Positions 51,063 through 59,697 of a DNA stretch of 64,000 nucleotides are shown one piece after another (the stretch's first letter is position 1; each line of letters starts with the position of its first letter). A model generated the notes under the pieces. It ran no database searches. It was not told the origin of the DNA and was given only the letters and a program-made list of their open reading frames with translations. The position numbers and the translations under genes are program-made. The stretch covers positions 124,001-188,000 of the forward strand of contig JAIBCC010000001.1 of NCBI GenBank assembly GCA_019694395.1, read 5' to 3'. The stretch is from Pyrinomonadaceae bacterium (GTDB lineage Bacteria > Acidobacteriota > Blastocatellia > Pyrinomonadales > Pyrinomonadaceae).

Positions 51063-52121
51063 ATGAACGCAACTGCTGAAAAAGTAACAGAAACCATTGA
51101 CCCCGAAACCGTTCACGCTGAGTATTTGAAACGCCGCAAAACCCAGCTCAAAATGATTAAAGAAACGCCAAAAGAAAAACTTTTGGAAATGCTTTATCAA
51201 ATGATTTTCGCTCGCCGTTTTGAAGAAAAATGCGCCGAAGTTTATCGGATGGGAAAAATCGGCGGATTCTGCCATCTTTATATTGGTCAGGAAGCCTGCG
51301 GAATCGGTTCACTTTCCGTTCTGCGTCCTGATGATATGGCAATCGGAAGTTACCGAACCCACGTTCAAGCCTTTGTCAAAGGAATTCCAGCGGAACAAGT
51401 TTTAGCCGAGCTTTACGGAAAAATCGGCGGATGTGTTAAGGGCAAAGGCGGTTCGATGCACATGTTTTCGGCTGAGCACCAATTCTACGGCGGACACGGC
51501 ATCGTCGGCGGACAAATCGGGGTGGCACTCGGAATGGCTTACGCGGCGAAATACAAAGGAACTGATGCGGTTGCAGTTTGTTATTTTGGCGAAGCCGCCG
51601 CTAATCAAGGGATTTTCCACGAATCGGCAAATATGGCACAGCTTTGGAAAATTCCGGTCATTTTCATTTGTGAAAATAACGTTTACGGAATGGGAACTTC
51701 GCAAGCCCGTGCAATGTCAATCAAAAATATTGCCAAAAAAGGCGACGCTTACGGAATGGCAAACGAATTTGTGGACGGAATGGATGTCATGGCAGTTCGT
51801 GATGCAATGCAGCGTGCGGTTGACCGCGCCCGCAAGGATGGTTCGCCAACACTTTTAGAAGTTCGCACTTATCGCTATATGGGGCATTCCATGTCCGATC
51901 CCGGGAACTACCGCACCCGCGACGAAATCGCCAAATATCAGGAACGCGATCCGATCAAATTATTCTTTGATAGTCTGAAAGAGGCAAAAGTGGTAAATGA
52001 CAAAGACCTTGAAGAATTTGAAAACAGAGCGGCAGCAGAAGTTGAAAAATGTGTTGAGTATGCCGAAAATTCCCCGTTCCCGGATGATAGCGAACTTTTA
52101 ACTGACGTTTTTGCTGAATAA
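51063..52121 (+). CDS. pdhA: Pyruvate dehydrogenase E1 component, alpha subunit
   Basis: A 352-residue thiamine-diphosphate-dependent E1 alpha subunit. The TPP region is GEAANQGIFHESANMAQLWK, with ENNVYGMGTS and YRYMGHSMSDPGNYR; the N-terminal part includes RRFEEKCAEVYRMGKIGGF. It decarboxylates pyruvate and hands the acetyl group to the lipoyl arm of E2. It is followed 38 bp later by pdhB. The MGHSMSDP segment is conserved in true pyruvate (rather than branched-chain) E1 subunits. Complete. Confidence 0.94.
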   Translation: MNATAEKVTETIDPETVHAEYLKRRKTQLKMIKETPKEKLLEMLYQMIFARRFEEKCAEVYRMGKIGGFCHLYIGQEACGIGSLSVLRPDDMAIGSYRTHVQAFVKGIPAEQVLAELYGKIGGCVKGKGGSMHMFSAEHQFYGGHGIVGGQIGVALGMAYAAKYKGTDAVAVCYFGEAAANQGIFHESANMAQLWKIPVIFICENNVYGMGTSQARAMSIKNIAKKGDAYGMANEFVDGMDVMAVRDAMQRAVDRARKDGSPTLLEVRTYRYMGHSMSDPGNYRTRDEIAKYQERDPIKLFFDSLKEAKVVNDKDLEEFENRAAAEVEKCVEYAENSPFPDDSELLTDVFAE

Positions 52122-52159
52122 ATTACTTTTTCTAAAAAGATTAATTAAACATTTAATAT

Positions 52160-53140
52160 ATGGCTGTATTAACTATCAGAGATGCTTTGAATCAAGCACT
52201 CCGCGAAGAAATTTTAAGAGACGAAAACGTCTTTATTATGGGCGAAGAAGTCGCCGAATATGATGGTGCTTACAAAGTTACACGCGGGCTTTGGAAAGAA
52301 TTCGGTGATAAAAGAGTTGTAGATGCTCCGATTACTGAACTCGGTTTTGCCGGATTGGGAGTTGGTGCGGCAATGGCTGGATTGCGTCCGGTCATTGAGT
52401 TTATGACCTGGAATTTCAGTATTTTAGCGGCTGACCAAATCATCAATAATGCCGCCAAAATGCTTTATATGTCGGGTGGTCAATTCAAAGTTCCAATCGT
52501 TTTTCGTGGTCCAAACGGTTCTGCTTTTCAAGTTTCTTCGCAGCACTCGCAAGCACTCGAAGCTTTTTACGCCAACTTCCCCGGCTTAAAAGTTGTGATG
52601 CCGTCAACTGCTGCTGATGCTAAAGGTCTTTTGAAATCAGCAATTAGAGATGATAATCCGGTCATCTTTATGGAACAGGAAACGATGTATGGGATGAAAG
52701 GCGAAGTTCCAGAAGATGAGGATTTTCTGATTCCGCTTGGCGTTGCTGACGTTAAACGCGAAGGAACTGACTGCACAATTGTTGCCCGTTCTTTCACTGT
52801 TCCGCAAGCCTTGAAAGCCGCCGAAGAATTGGAAAAAGAAGGAGTTTCAGTTGAAGTTGTTGATCCGCGAACCATCAAACCGCTTGATATTGACACAATC
52901 GTTAATTCGGTGAAAAAGACGAATCGTTTGGTAATTGCCGAAGAATCACATTCGTTTGCTAGCGCTGGTGCGGAAATTTCGCATCAGGTTATGGAAAACG
53001 CATTCGATTATCTGGACGCTCCGATCAAACGAATTTCCTGCGCCGAAGCACCAATGCCTTACGCTAGAAAACTCGAAGTTCTGGCATTGCCGAGCGTTGA
53101 GAAGATCGTCAAAGCCGTCAAAGAAGTTTGTTATTTGTAA
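52160..53140 (+). CDS. pdhB: Pyruvate dehydrogenase E1 component, beta subunit
   Basis: A 326-residue E1 beta subunit with a transketolase-type fold: VFIMGEEVAEYDGAYKVT, VDAPITELGFAGLGVG, RPVIEFMTWNF and GGQFKVPIVFRGPNGSA, then the C-terminal transketolase domain (VVDPRTIKPLDIDTI, RLVIAEESHSFASAGAE). It forms the alpha2beta2 E1 with PdhA. The final TAA overlaps the ATG of the GIY-YIG gene (TAATG), so that gene is coupled to it. Confidence 0.95.
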   Translation: MAVLTIRDALNQALREEILRDENVFIMGEEVAEYDGAYKVTRGLWKEFGDKRVVDAPITELGFAGLGVGAAMAGLRPVIEFMTWNFSILAADQIINNAAKMLYMSGGQFKVPIVFRGPNGSAFQVSSQHSQALEAFYANFPGLKVVMPSTAADAKGLLKSAIRDDNPVIFMEQETMYGMKGEVPEDEDFLIPLGVADVKREGTDCTIVARSFTVPQALKAAEELEKEGVSVEVVDPRTIKPLDIDTIVNSVKKTNRLVIAEESHSFASAGAEISHQVMENAFDYLDAPIKRISCAEAPMPYARKLEVLALPSVEKIVKAVKEVCYL

Positions 53141-53535
53141 TGAACAAAAAAGAGTTAAAACAAAATTATTTGCAGACCGCCCGACCAATGGGAATTTTTC
53201 AGATTCGTAATCTGACGAATGAAAAGGTTTTTATTGGAAAAAGTGAAAATTTAGAAGGAATTCTGAATCGTCACGAATTTGCCTTAAAAGCCAACGGTCA
53301 TCAAAACAAACAACTCCAAGCTGATTATAACAACCTTGGTGCAGATAAATTTGTTTTTGAGATTTTGGAAGAACTCGAACCGCGCGAAGGCTTAGATAAC
53401 AAAAAAGAGTTGGAATTTTTGGAAGATTTGTGGCTGGAAAAGTTAGAGCCTTACGGAGAAAAAGGTTATAACGAACGGAAATTAACCCGTGAAGAACGCC
53501 TGCAAATGATTGCGGCAAAAAAGATTAAAAGTTGA
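53140..53535 (+). CDS. GIY-YIG domain protein inside the pdh operon
   Basis: A 131-residue protein with a divergent GIY-YIG core: MGIFQIRNLTNEKVFIGKSE has GIF for GIY and FIG for YIG, then LNRHEFALKANGH with a candidate catalytic Arg, and a charged C-terminus ending KLTREERLQMIAAKKIKS. The family cuts DNA or serves in repair and homing; free-standing copies like this are common and uncharacterised. Its ATG overlaps the pdhB stop, and it lies 80 bp before pdhC. It is therefore likely cotranslated with pdhB, although no link between nuclease and pyruvate metabolism is known. Confidence 0.75.
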   Translation: MNKKELKQNYLQTARPMGIFQIRNLTNEKVFIGKSENLEGILNRHEFALKANGHQNKQLQADYNNLGADKFVFEILEELEPREGLDNKKELEFLEDLWLEKLEPYGEKGYNERKLTREERLQMIAAKKIKS

Positions 53536-53615
53536 AAAGGGAAAAAGTTTAAAAGGAAAGAAGAAAAAATACTTTTTCACAATTTCACTTTACCACTTTT
53601 TCACATTACAAAATT

Positions 53616-54896
53616 ATGGCAGAAAAATTTTTAATGCCGAAACTTTCACCAACGATGGAAGAAGGACAAATCGCACGTTGGTTGAAAAATGAAGGCGAAA
53701 GTTATGAATCAGGCGAAACGCTTGCCGAAGTTGATACAGACAAGGCAACAATGGAATTGACCGCGTTAAAAGGTGGAACTCTTTTGAAAATACTCAAAGG
53801 CGGCGGAGAAACCGCGCTTTTAGGCGAAACGATTGCGATTGTCGGAAAAGCCGGGGAAGATTTTTCTGCTTTGTTAGCCGAAGTTGGAAACGGTTCAAAC
53901 GGCGCGGCAGCTAAAAAAGCCGAAGAGCCCGCCAAAGCCGAAGAAACCAAACCGCAAGAAACAAAACCAGTTGAAACTCCAAAGGCAGAAGACCAAAAAC
54001 CAAAGATCGAAGACGGAAGACTTCTTGTTTCGCCGATTGCCGCTAAAATGGCAACGGAAAACGGCATTGATTTGCGAACAATTTCCGGCTCAGGTCCGCA
54101 AGGTCGCATTATTAAACGTGATATTGAAGCGGCAATGGAGTCCAAAGTCCAAAGTCCGAAGTCTCAGGTCTCAAGTCCTTCATTTTCGCCTTCGCAACTA
54201 TTTGGAGCGTCTGCTTTCCGTGAAGAAAACACTTCAAAGATGCGTCAGGTTATTGCCCAACGTTTGACTGCTTCTACGCAAAACATTCCGCATTTCTACT
54301 TAACCGTTGAAATCGAAATGGATAATGTTTTGGCGTTGCGGAAACAAATCAACGCTACTGTTTCCGATACTGAAAAAGTTTCGGTCAACGACATTATCGT
54401 TAAAGCATCGGCAATGGCTTTGATCAAACACCCTTGGGTTAATGCCTCATTCCAGGATAAAACCGTTCGTTTCTATGAAGATGCCGACATCAGTGTTGCA
54501 GTCGCCATTGAAGACGGTTTGATTACGCCCGTTGTTCGCGCCGCCAATAAAAAAGGGATTTTGGCAATTTCGGCAGAAATCAAAGAATTAGCAGGGCGTG
54601 CCAAAGCGAAAAAACTTCAACCCGAAGAATACACCGGCGGAACTTTTTCGATTTCAAATCTCGGAATGTTTGGAATTCAGGAATTTACCGCCATCATCAA
54701 CCCGCCTGAAGCCGCAATTATTGCAGTCGGCGGCGCAAGCGAAAAAGCCGTTGTCCGCAACGGTGAAATCGTTATTCGCAGCATTATGAACGTTACAATG
54801 TCCTGCGATCACCGTGTGGTTGACGGAGCAACCGGCGCGAAATTCTTGCAGACATTTAAGCAGATGTTGGAAAACCCGGCGATGATGCTTTTATAA
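53616..54896 (+). CDS. pdhC: Dihydrolipoamide acetyltransferase (E2)
   Basis: A 426-residue E2 with one lipoyl domain (lipoyl Lys43 in DTDKATMEL), an Ala/Lys/Glu/Pro linker, a peripheral-subunit-binding domain (LLVSPIAAKMATENGIDL) and an acetyltransferase domain ending in MSCDHRVVDG, where His399 is the catalytic His. It transfers the acetyl group from lipoate to CoA. No E3 (lpd) is in the window, so it must be elsewhere. The gene ends the pdh operon; its 3' side is a CGCGAAACACGC inverted repeat. Confidence 0.95.
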   Translation: MAEKFLMPKLSPTMEEGQIARWLKNEGESYESGETLAEVDTDKATMELTALKGGTLLKILKGGGETALLGETIAIVGKAGEDFSALLAEVGNGSNGAAAKKAEEPAKAEETKPQETKPVETPKAEDQKPKIEDGRLLVSPIAAKMATENGIDLRTISGSGPQGRIIKRDIEAAMESKVQSPKSQVSSPSFSPSQLFGASAFREENTSKMRQVIAQRLTASTQNIPHFYLTVEIEMDNVLALRKQINATVSDTEKVSVNDIIVKASAMALIKHPWVNASFQDKTVRFYEDADISVAVAIEDGLITPVVRAANKKGILAISAEIKELAGRAKAKKLQPEEYTGGTFSISNLGMFGIQEFTAIINPPEAAIIAVGGASEKAVVRNGEIVIRSIMNVTMSCDHRVVDGATGAKFLQTFKQMLENPAMMLL

Positions 54897-54934
54897 TCCA
54901 AGTTGCTAATTATCAAATATTTTGATTTTGTTGC

Positions 54935-55019
54935 CCGCGAAACACGCGAAAGACACGAAAATTAGGAATTATTGAAAGAATTTAGCTTTTCTTTTTAGCG
55001 TTTTTAGCGTGTTTCGCGG
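54935..55019. terminator. Long inverted repeat between convergent genes
   Basis: CCGCGAAACACGC (54935-54947) and GCGTGTTTCGCGG (55007-55019) are perfect 13-bp complements 59 bp apart, between pdhC and the convergent SUMF1 gene. The intervening sequence has further CACGAAA and TTTTTAGCG units. It may terminate transcription from both sides; it also belongs to the dispersed CGCGAAA/CACGAAA repeat family. Confidence 0.5.
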
Positions 55020-55096
55020 TTAGCTCAAACTTCACACACTAACTGGCAACTTGGTTTTTTATAGAATGAATGAGGCAGGCGCACAACCTACCTTTT

Positions 55097-56125
55097 TTAT
55101 TTTCCGGTAAAATCTGCGGCTAATCTAAATCCAACATTCGGCATTTTTGTTGTCGTTGTAACTTTTCCGCGACTCGAAGAGCGCAATTCTCCTAAAAACC
55201 AATTAAACGAACCGCCTTTCATTACCCTATCTCTGGCATCGCCTTCCGTATTTGCCGAACCATCGTTTTTGCCTTTGCCGTAATTAGTGTTCCAAACGTC
55301 CTCGACATATTCCCAAACATTTCCGCCTATATCATATAATCCAAAGGGATTAGGCAGATATGAACCGACTCTGGTCGGAGATTTATTATCAGCGTTGGCA
55401 TACATCCGAAATTCTTTTTCATCATCGTCATCGCCCCAAAAATAACGGGTTTTTGTCATTGCACGGGCGGCATATTCCCATTCCGCTTCGGTAGGTAAAC
55501 GGAAAGTGAAATTGGTATCGTCTTTTTGGTTTAGCTTTTTGATAAATACCTGCACCTCATCCCACGAAACCGAATCAACCGGACAATCATCGCCGCATTG
55601 CTTATTTTGGCTGGGATTAGTCATCATTATTGCCTTCCATTGTCCTTGGGTTACTTCGTATGTCCCAAGATAAAAACCTTTTGGAATAACGACTTTATGC
55701 TGAGGTTTTTCATTTTCCATCGAACCAACTTCAGTGGGTTTGGCTCCCATCATAAATTCGCCTTTCGGGATCAAACGAAATTCCATATCTATACTGTTGG
55801 AAATTTGTAAAGGTCTACCTTCGGTTTCAAATTTTCCCTGGATTATTTCAGGCATCTGCGGAGCTTTTTGCTGTAAAGCATTCAAAAGAGCTTCTGTAGC
55901 GCCTAATTTTGCCAGTTTATCAAAAACACTTCGATACATCGGAAATGTAATCCCACGCTCTTTGATTCCTTCAATCAAAAGATTATTGCGCTCCTTCAAA
56001 GTAACTTCTTTTGATTTCAAAACTTTTTCTACTTGAAATAAAGTTAGCGGAACTCCTTCCTGTCCGTAAAGGTTGATTGAAAATAAAAAACATCCGAATA
56101 AAATCAATGCAATAATTTTGTTCAT
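55097..56125 (-). CDS. SUMF1/FGE-sulfatase-domain protein
   Basis: A 342-residue exported protein (signal peptide MNKIIALILFGCFLFSINLY) with an N-terminal helical part and a C-terminal SUMF1 domain: MEFRLIPKGEFMMGAKPTE, YLGTYEVTQGQWKAIM, PVDSVSWDEVQVFIKKLN, FRLPTEAEWEYAARA, LYDIGGNVWEYVEDVWN and VMKGGSFNWFLGELRSSSR. The Cys that true formylglycine-generating enzymes carry after GGSF are missing, so it is probably a binding protein rather than a sulfatase activator. It lies 8 bp after the Ser/Thr kinase and probably works with it. Confidence 0.85.
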   Translation of the reverse strand: MNKIIALILFGCFLFSINLYGQEGVPLTLFQVEKVLKSKEVTLKERNNLLIEGIKERGITFPMYRSVFDKLAKLGATEALLNALQQKAPQMPEIIQGKFETEGRPLQISNSIDMEFRLIPKGEFMMGAKPTEVGSMENEKPQHKVVIPKGFYLGTYEVTQGQWKAIMMTNPSQNKQCGDDCPVDSVSWDEVQVFIKKLNQKDDTNFTFRLPTEAEWEYAARAMTKTRYFWGDDDDEKEFRMYANADNKSPTRVGSYLPNPFGLYDIGGNVWEYVEDVWNTNYGKGKNDGSANTEGDARDRVMKGGSFNWFLGELRSSSRGKVTTTTKMPNVGFRLAADFTGK

Positions 56126-56133
56126 AATCTCAA

Positions 56134-57459
56134 TTAGTTTTTTTCCAAAAGTTTATCCAAAGTTACTTTTTCCTTGCTGCCCGTTTTTTTGCCGGACTTG
56201 TTAGGTTGCTCGACCTGTTTTTCGTTTGATTTAGTTGTTTTTTGCAGAGCCGTAGTCTTTGTTTTTTCAGTTGTTTTTAGATCGGTATTTGAATTTGCAA
56301 CTTCGGAATTTTGGTTTTTTGCGGTATTTTCAGGCAAATTTTTATTCGGCTCTGGATTGGGCGTTTGATTCGTGATAATTGTATTTTCCTTTTCCGGCTT
56401 GGGTTTATTTCCCCAAAAAGCCCAAGCTGCTAAACCGATTCCCCCAAATAAAAACAGTAAAATTCCGGCGGTTGCAAAAACCAAGGCAAATGAACTTTTA
56501 GGTTTTGCAGCCTTCAAGTCAGCTTTTAAAGTTTCATTTTCTGCCAATGAATTTTGGCTGGAAAGATAATTAACTGTTTGGCTGTTATTTTTTAATTCAA
56601 CATCTTTTGCCGTTCTTAATTGATCTTGTAAATAAAATGCTTTGAGCAAAGCATCGCGCATTTCTTTGGCTGAACTGAATCTTTCAACTGCATTTTTGGA
56701 AAGTGCTTTTTTGACTACTTCCTGAATTTCCAAAGGAACAGTAGGAGGCATTGATTTCGGTTCTTTGGTAATAATCTCCAAAACCAATGCGGGAACGGTG
56801 TCTGCTTGGTAGGGATATTTTCCGCATAACATTTCATACAGAATCACACCTGCCGACCAGACATCCACTTGGGGGGACGGAATAATTCTTTCAAAAGATT
56901 CCGGGGACATATAATGCGGTGAGCCGGCAGCATTTGTGCCGAATGAATCCCCGAAACTAAGGGTTTGGATAACGCGTGAAACTCCGAAATCAGCAATACA
57001 GGGAACATCACCTTTTAGCAGAATATTTTCCGGCTTCAAATCACGATGAACAATCTTATTTGAATGCAAATGAGTTAACCCATCCAGAATTCCACCCATC
57101 AGTTCGACAGCTTTTTCGATACTCGGTGCTTTTCCGCCATTGTTTCTCAGCCAATCACGCAATGATCCTCCATCGGCAAATTCACTGACGATGACAAACA
57201 TCCCATCGTGCATAAATCCGTCCAAAACCGAGACGACCTGTTTGTTTCCGCTGGCATCAATCCAGGTGTTAACCTCACGTTTGACGCTTTCAAGGTCAAT
57301 TCCACCGTGATTTTGACCGGATAAAAATTTAAGGGCGAAAGGAACTTTTTTATCTGCCAATTCGATTTTTTTCTCAGCCAACCAAACTTCGCCAAATCCG
57401 CCGCGTCCGAGAAATTTGACCAAAGTAAAATCCTTAATTTCCTCACCGATTTTCAGCAT
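56134..57459 (-). CDS. Membrane Ser/Thr protein kinase (PknB-like)
   Basis: A 441-residue kinase. The N-terminal catalytic domain (about 1-270) has GRGGFGEVWLAEKK, VPFALKFL, IVHRDLKPENILL, IADFGVSRV and an intact MSPESFE in the APE position. A transmembrane helix follows (FALVFATAGILLFLFGGIGL, about 325-345), then a short, disordered, Asn/Lys/Glu/Pro-rich extracytoplasmic tail without PASTA or propeller repeats. It is followed after 8 bp by the SUMF1 protein gene, so the pair likely forms a signalling unit, though no substrate is known. Confidence 0.9.
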   Translation of the reverse strand: MLKIGEEIKDFTLVKFLGRGGFGEVWLAEKKIELADKKVPFALKFLSGQNHGGIDLESVKREVNTWIDASGNKQVVSVLDGFMHDGMFVIVSEFADGGSLRDWLRNNGGKAPSIEKAVELMGGILDGLTHLHSNKIVHRDLKPENILLKGDVPCIADFGVSRVIQTLSFGDSFGTNAAGSPHYMSPESFERIIPSPQVDVWSAGVILYEMLCGKYPYQADTVPALVLEIITKEPKSMPPTVPLEIQEVVKKALSKNAVERFSSAKEMRDALLKAFYLQDQLRTAKDVELKNNSQTVNYLSSQNSLAENETLKADLKAAKPKSSFALVFATAGILLFLFGGIGLAAWAFWGNKPKPEKENTIITNQTPNPEPNKNLPENTAKNQNSEVANSNTDLKTTEKTKTTALQKTTKSNEKQVEQPNKSGKKTGSKEKVTLDKLLEKN

Positions 57460-57609
57460 AAATATCTTTTTTGCATTCCTTTGAATCTGCCCTTAAATTA
57501 CAGAATGAAAACCAAAAAGTCCTTAATTGGTTTGCTAATTTTTCCTAAATTTTCCTAAATCAAAAGTGTATTAGCCTTGTTTGAAATGTTGTTGGATAAT
57601 GGATGTTTT

Positions 57610-58518
57610 ATGTCCCTAAATAAAAATTCTGGATTTGCTCCGCACCTTGCTCTTTTAGGGGTGCAATTATTTTTCGGTTCGGCTCCGGTTTTCGGAAAGT
57701 TTGCTTTACAAACTTTTTCCCCTTATTCAATTGTTGGATTTCGGGTTGGCGGCGCGGCTTTGGCGTTTTACATTTTGCAAAGATTGCGCGGTAATTTGGA
57801 ATTGGAAAATACCAAGGATTATCTATATTTTGCCGGATTTGCCCTGATTGGAATCGTCTGTAATCAACTTTTCTATTTCACCGGACTTTCGCTGACGAGT
57901 GCTACAAATGCTTCATTGATTGCAGTTATGATTCCGGTTTTTGCTATCCTAATTAGCACTTTATTTGGCAATGATAAACTAACCTGGCAAAAGATTTTCG
58001 GAATTGTTGTGGCAGCAATTGGGGTGATGATTCTGATAAATCCGTTCAAAACTGAATTCTCTTCTTTTACGCTTTTTGGTGATTTGCTGATTCTTTTTAA
58101 TTCCCTTTCGTATGCTTTTTATGTTGCAGTTTCAAAAAAATTTATCAGCAAATATGGTGCGTTAAAATCTATTGCCTGGCTTTTTATTTTCGGGAGTTTG
58201 ATAAATGTTCCAATTGGTTTGTATTTTCTGGGACAAATGAATTTAAGCGAAGTTAGCGGATTTTCATGGCTGATGGTTGCTTGTTTAGTTCTTTTCCCAA
58301 CCATTCTGGCTTATTTTTGGAATGCGTGGGCGTTGGCAAGAGTTGAACCAAGTGTTGTAGTTGTTTATGTTTACCTGCAACCACTGATCGGTTTTCTGTC
58401 GGCTGTTATTTTTTTAGGCGAACATTTTTCAATTCGCCCTGTCATTTCGGCGATTCTAATTTTTATCGGTGTTTTTCTGGTCACGCGAAAAAGCAACCCG
58501 CCCATTCACAAGACTTAG
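57610..58518 (+). CDS. EamA/DMT-family transporter
   Basis: A ten-helix drug/metabolite transporter made of two EamA repeats (302 aa from ATG 57610; an in-frame TTG at 57577 is less likely). GVQLFFGSAPVFGKFALQTF opens the first repeat, PYSIVGFRVGGAALAFYIL and ATNASLIAVMIPVFAILIST follow, and the second repeat ends LQPLIGFLSAVIFLGEHFS. Members export small molecules such as amino acids or nucleotide-like compounds; the substrate is not readable. Its last 63 bp overlap the convergent nagA. Confidence 0.88.
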   Translation: MSLNKNSGFAPHLALLGVQLFFGSAPVFGKFALQTFSPYSIVGFRVGGAALAFYILQRLRGNLELENTKDYLYFAGFALIGIVCNQLFYFTGLSLTSATNASLIAVMIPVFAILISTLFGNDKLTWQKIFGIVVAAIGVMILINPFKTEFSSFTLFGDLLILFNSLSYAFYVAVSKKFISKYGALKSIAWLFIFGSLINVPIGLYFLGQMNLSEVSGFSWLMVACLVLFPTILAYFWNAWALARVEPSVVVVYVYLQPLIGFLSAVIFLGEHFSIRPVISAILIFIGVFLVTRKSNPPIHKT

Positions 58519-59631
58519 AATTACATCATTTTTTTCATCCAAAACTACTAAATCGGCTCTTTTTCCGACCTCAATCGAGCCAAATTCTTTTTCGATTCCT
58601 AAAAGGCTGGCAGGATTTGCACTTGCCATTTTTGAAACCTCAACTTCGGAAAAACCAAGCTTGAGCATATTTTTAACGGCATCCAAAACCGTAATCACCG
58701 AACCGGCGATACTTCCGCGTTCATTTTGAGTTTTTCCTTGGACAACCGAAACTTTTTCGCCCCAGATTTCATAATTTCCATCACCTAAACCAGTCGGAGA
58801 AACCGAATCGCTGACTAAAATCAATTTGTCCGAAGGTTTATTTTTGGCTGCAAATTTCAGCATTTTCGGGTGAACGTGAATGCAATCCGCAATAATTTCG
58901 CAGAAAATTTCGTCCTTGGTCAATGCCCAACCAGCCACTCCCAAATCACGATGATGAACTCCGGTCATTGCATTAAAAAGATGGGTGATATGTTTTGCAC
59001 CTGCCGAAAAAGCGTTTTCGAGAGTTTGGAAATCAGCTTTGGTGTGCCCAATGGAGGGAATCCAACTTCTTTTTGTAAGTTCTTTGGTCAGTTCGATTCC
59101 GCCTTCAATTTCCGGTGCATAGGTTGTGTGATGAACCGCATTTTTTAAGGTCGGCAATTCGTTTAATTCATTTCTCGTAAATGTTTTGAAGTATTGCGGA
59201 CGAAGTGCACCGCACATTTGTGTATTGGCAAAAACGCCTTCGTAATGAACGCCAACAACCTGTGCAATTGGTAAATCTGATTGGATTTGGCGTAATTTTT
59301 CAAGAATATCAATCTGTCGTTGATAATTTTCGTCTGAATCAGGCACAAACGTCGGAAGCCACGCTGTCACCCCGTTTTTGGCGAGAAACTTCCCTACTTC
59401 AACAAATTCATCCAAATTTGCCTCATTTGTATCAACTCCGACCGCTCCGTGGTTGTGAATATCAATAAATCCTGAATAAAGCGTATTATTTTCAAAATTT
59501 ATCACCTCATCTGCTTTAAGCTCATTTGGTGAAATTTCCGTAATAACTCCACTTTCAATCAGAATATTAGCGTTTTCCCGTTTCTCATTTGGCAAAATTG
59601 CACTGACATTCTTTAGTAAAATTGACTTCAT
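58456..59631 (-). CDS. nagA: N-acetylglucosamine-6-phosphate deacetylase
   Basis: A 391-residue amidohydrolase with the family metal and substrate residues: IDIHNHGAVGVDT (HxH), VGVHYEGVFAN, WIPSIGHTKAD, KHITHLFNAMTG and catalytic Asp in LVSDSVSPTGLG. It deacetylates GlcNAc-6-P to GlcN-6-P in the cytoplasm, linking amino-sugar catabolism and recycling. It overlaps the EamA transporter by 63 bp and is separated from the upstream receptor by a terminator at 59643-59674, so it has its own or a read-through transcript. Confidence 0.94.
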   Translation of the reverse strand: MKSILLKNVSAILPNEKRENANILIESGVITEISPNELKADEVINFENNTLYSGFIDIHNHGAVGVDTNEANLDEFVEVGKFLAKNGVTAWLPTFVPDSDENYQRQIDILEKLRQIQSDLPIAQVVGVHYEGVFANTQMCGALRPQYFKTFTRNELNELPTLKNAVHHTTYAPEIEGGIELTKELTKRSWIPSIGHTKADFQTLENAFSAGAKHITHLFNAMTGVHHRDLGVAGWALTKDEIFCEIIADCIHVHPKMLKFAAKNKPSDKLILVSDSVSPTGLGDGNYEIWGEKVSVVQGKTQNERGSIAGSVITVLDAVKNMLKLGFSEVEVSKMASANPASLLGIEKEFGSIEVGKRADLVVLDEKNDVILSLVNGRVAFSRDQKNTDKN

Positions 59632-59642
59632 AATTTCATTTT

Positions 59643-59674
59643 AAAAGAAAAAGGCTCAAGCCGAAACTTGAGCC
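59643..59674 (-). terminator. Rho-independent terminator of the second TonB-dependent receptor
   Basis: On the minus strand GGCTCAAG (complement of 59667-59674) and CTTGAGCC form an 8-bp stem around a 6-nt loop, followed by a T-rich run (59643-59652). It lies 23 bp after the receptor stop codon. Confidence 0.85.
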
Positions 59675-59697
59675 GAAAGGTTTTCACTTAAGAAAAC

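Noticed and set aside
55097..56125. Formylglycine-generating enzyme for a sulfatase
   Set aside because: The active-site Cys are absent and no sulfatase gene is in the window.
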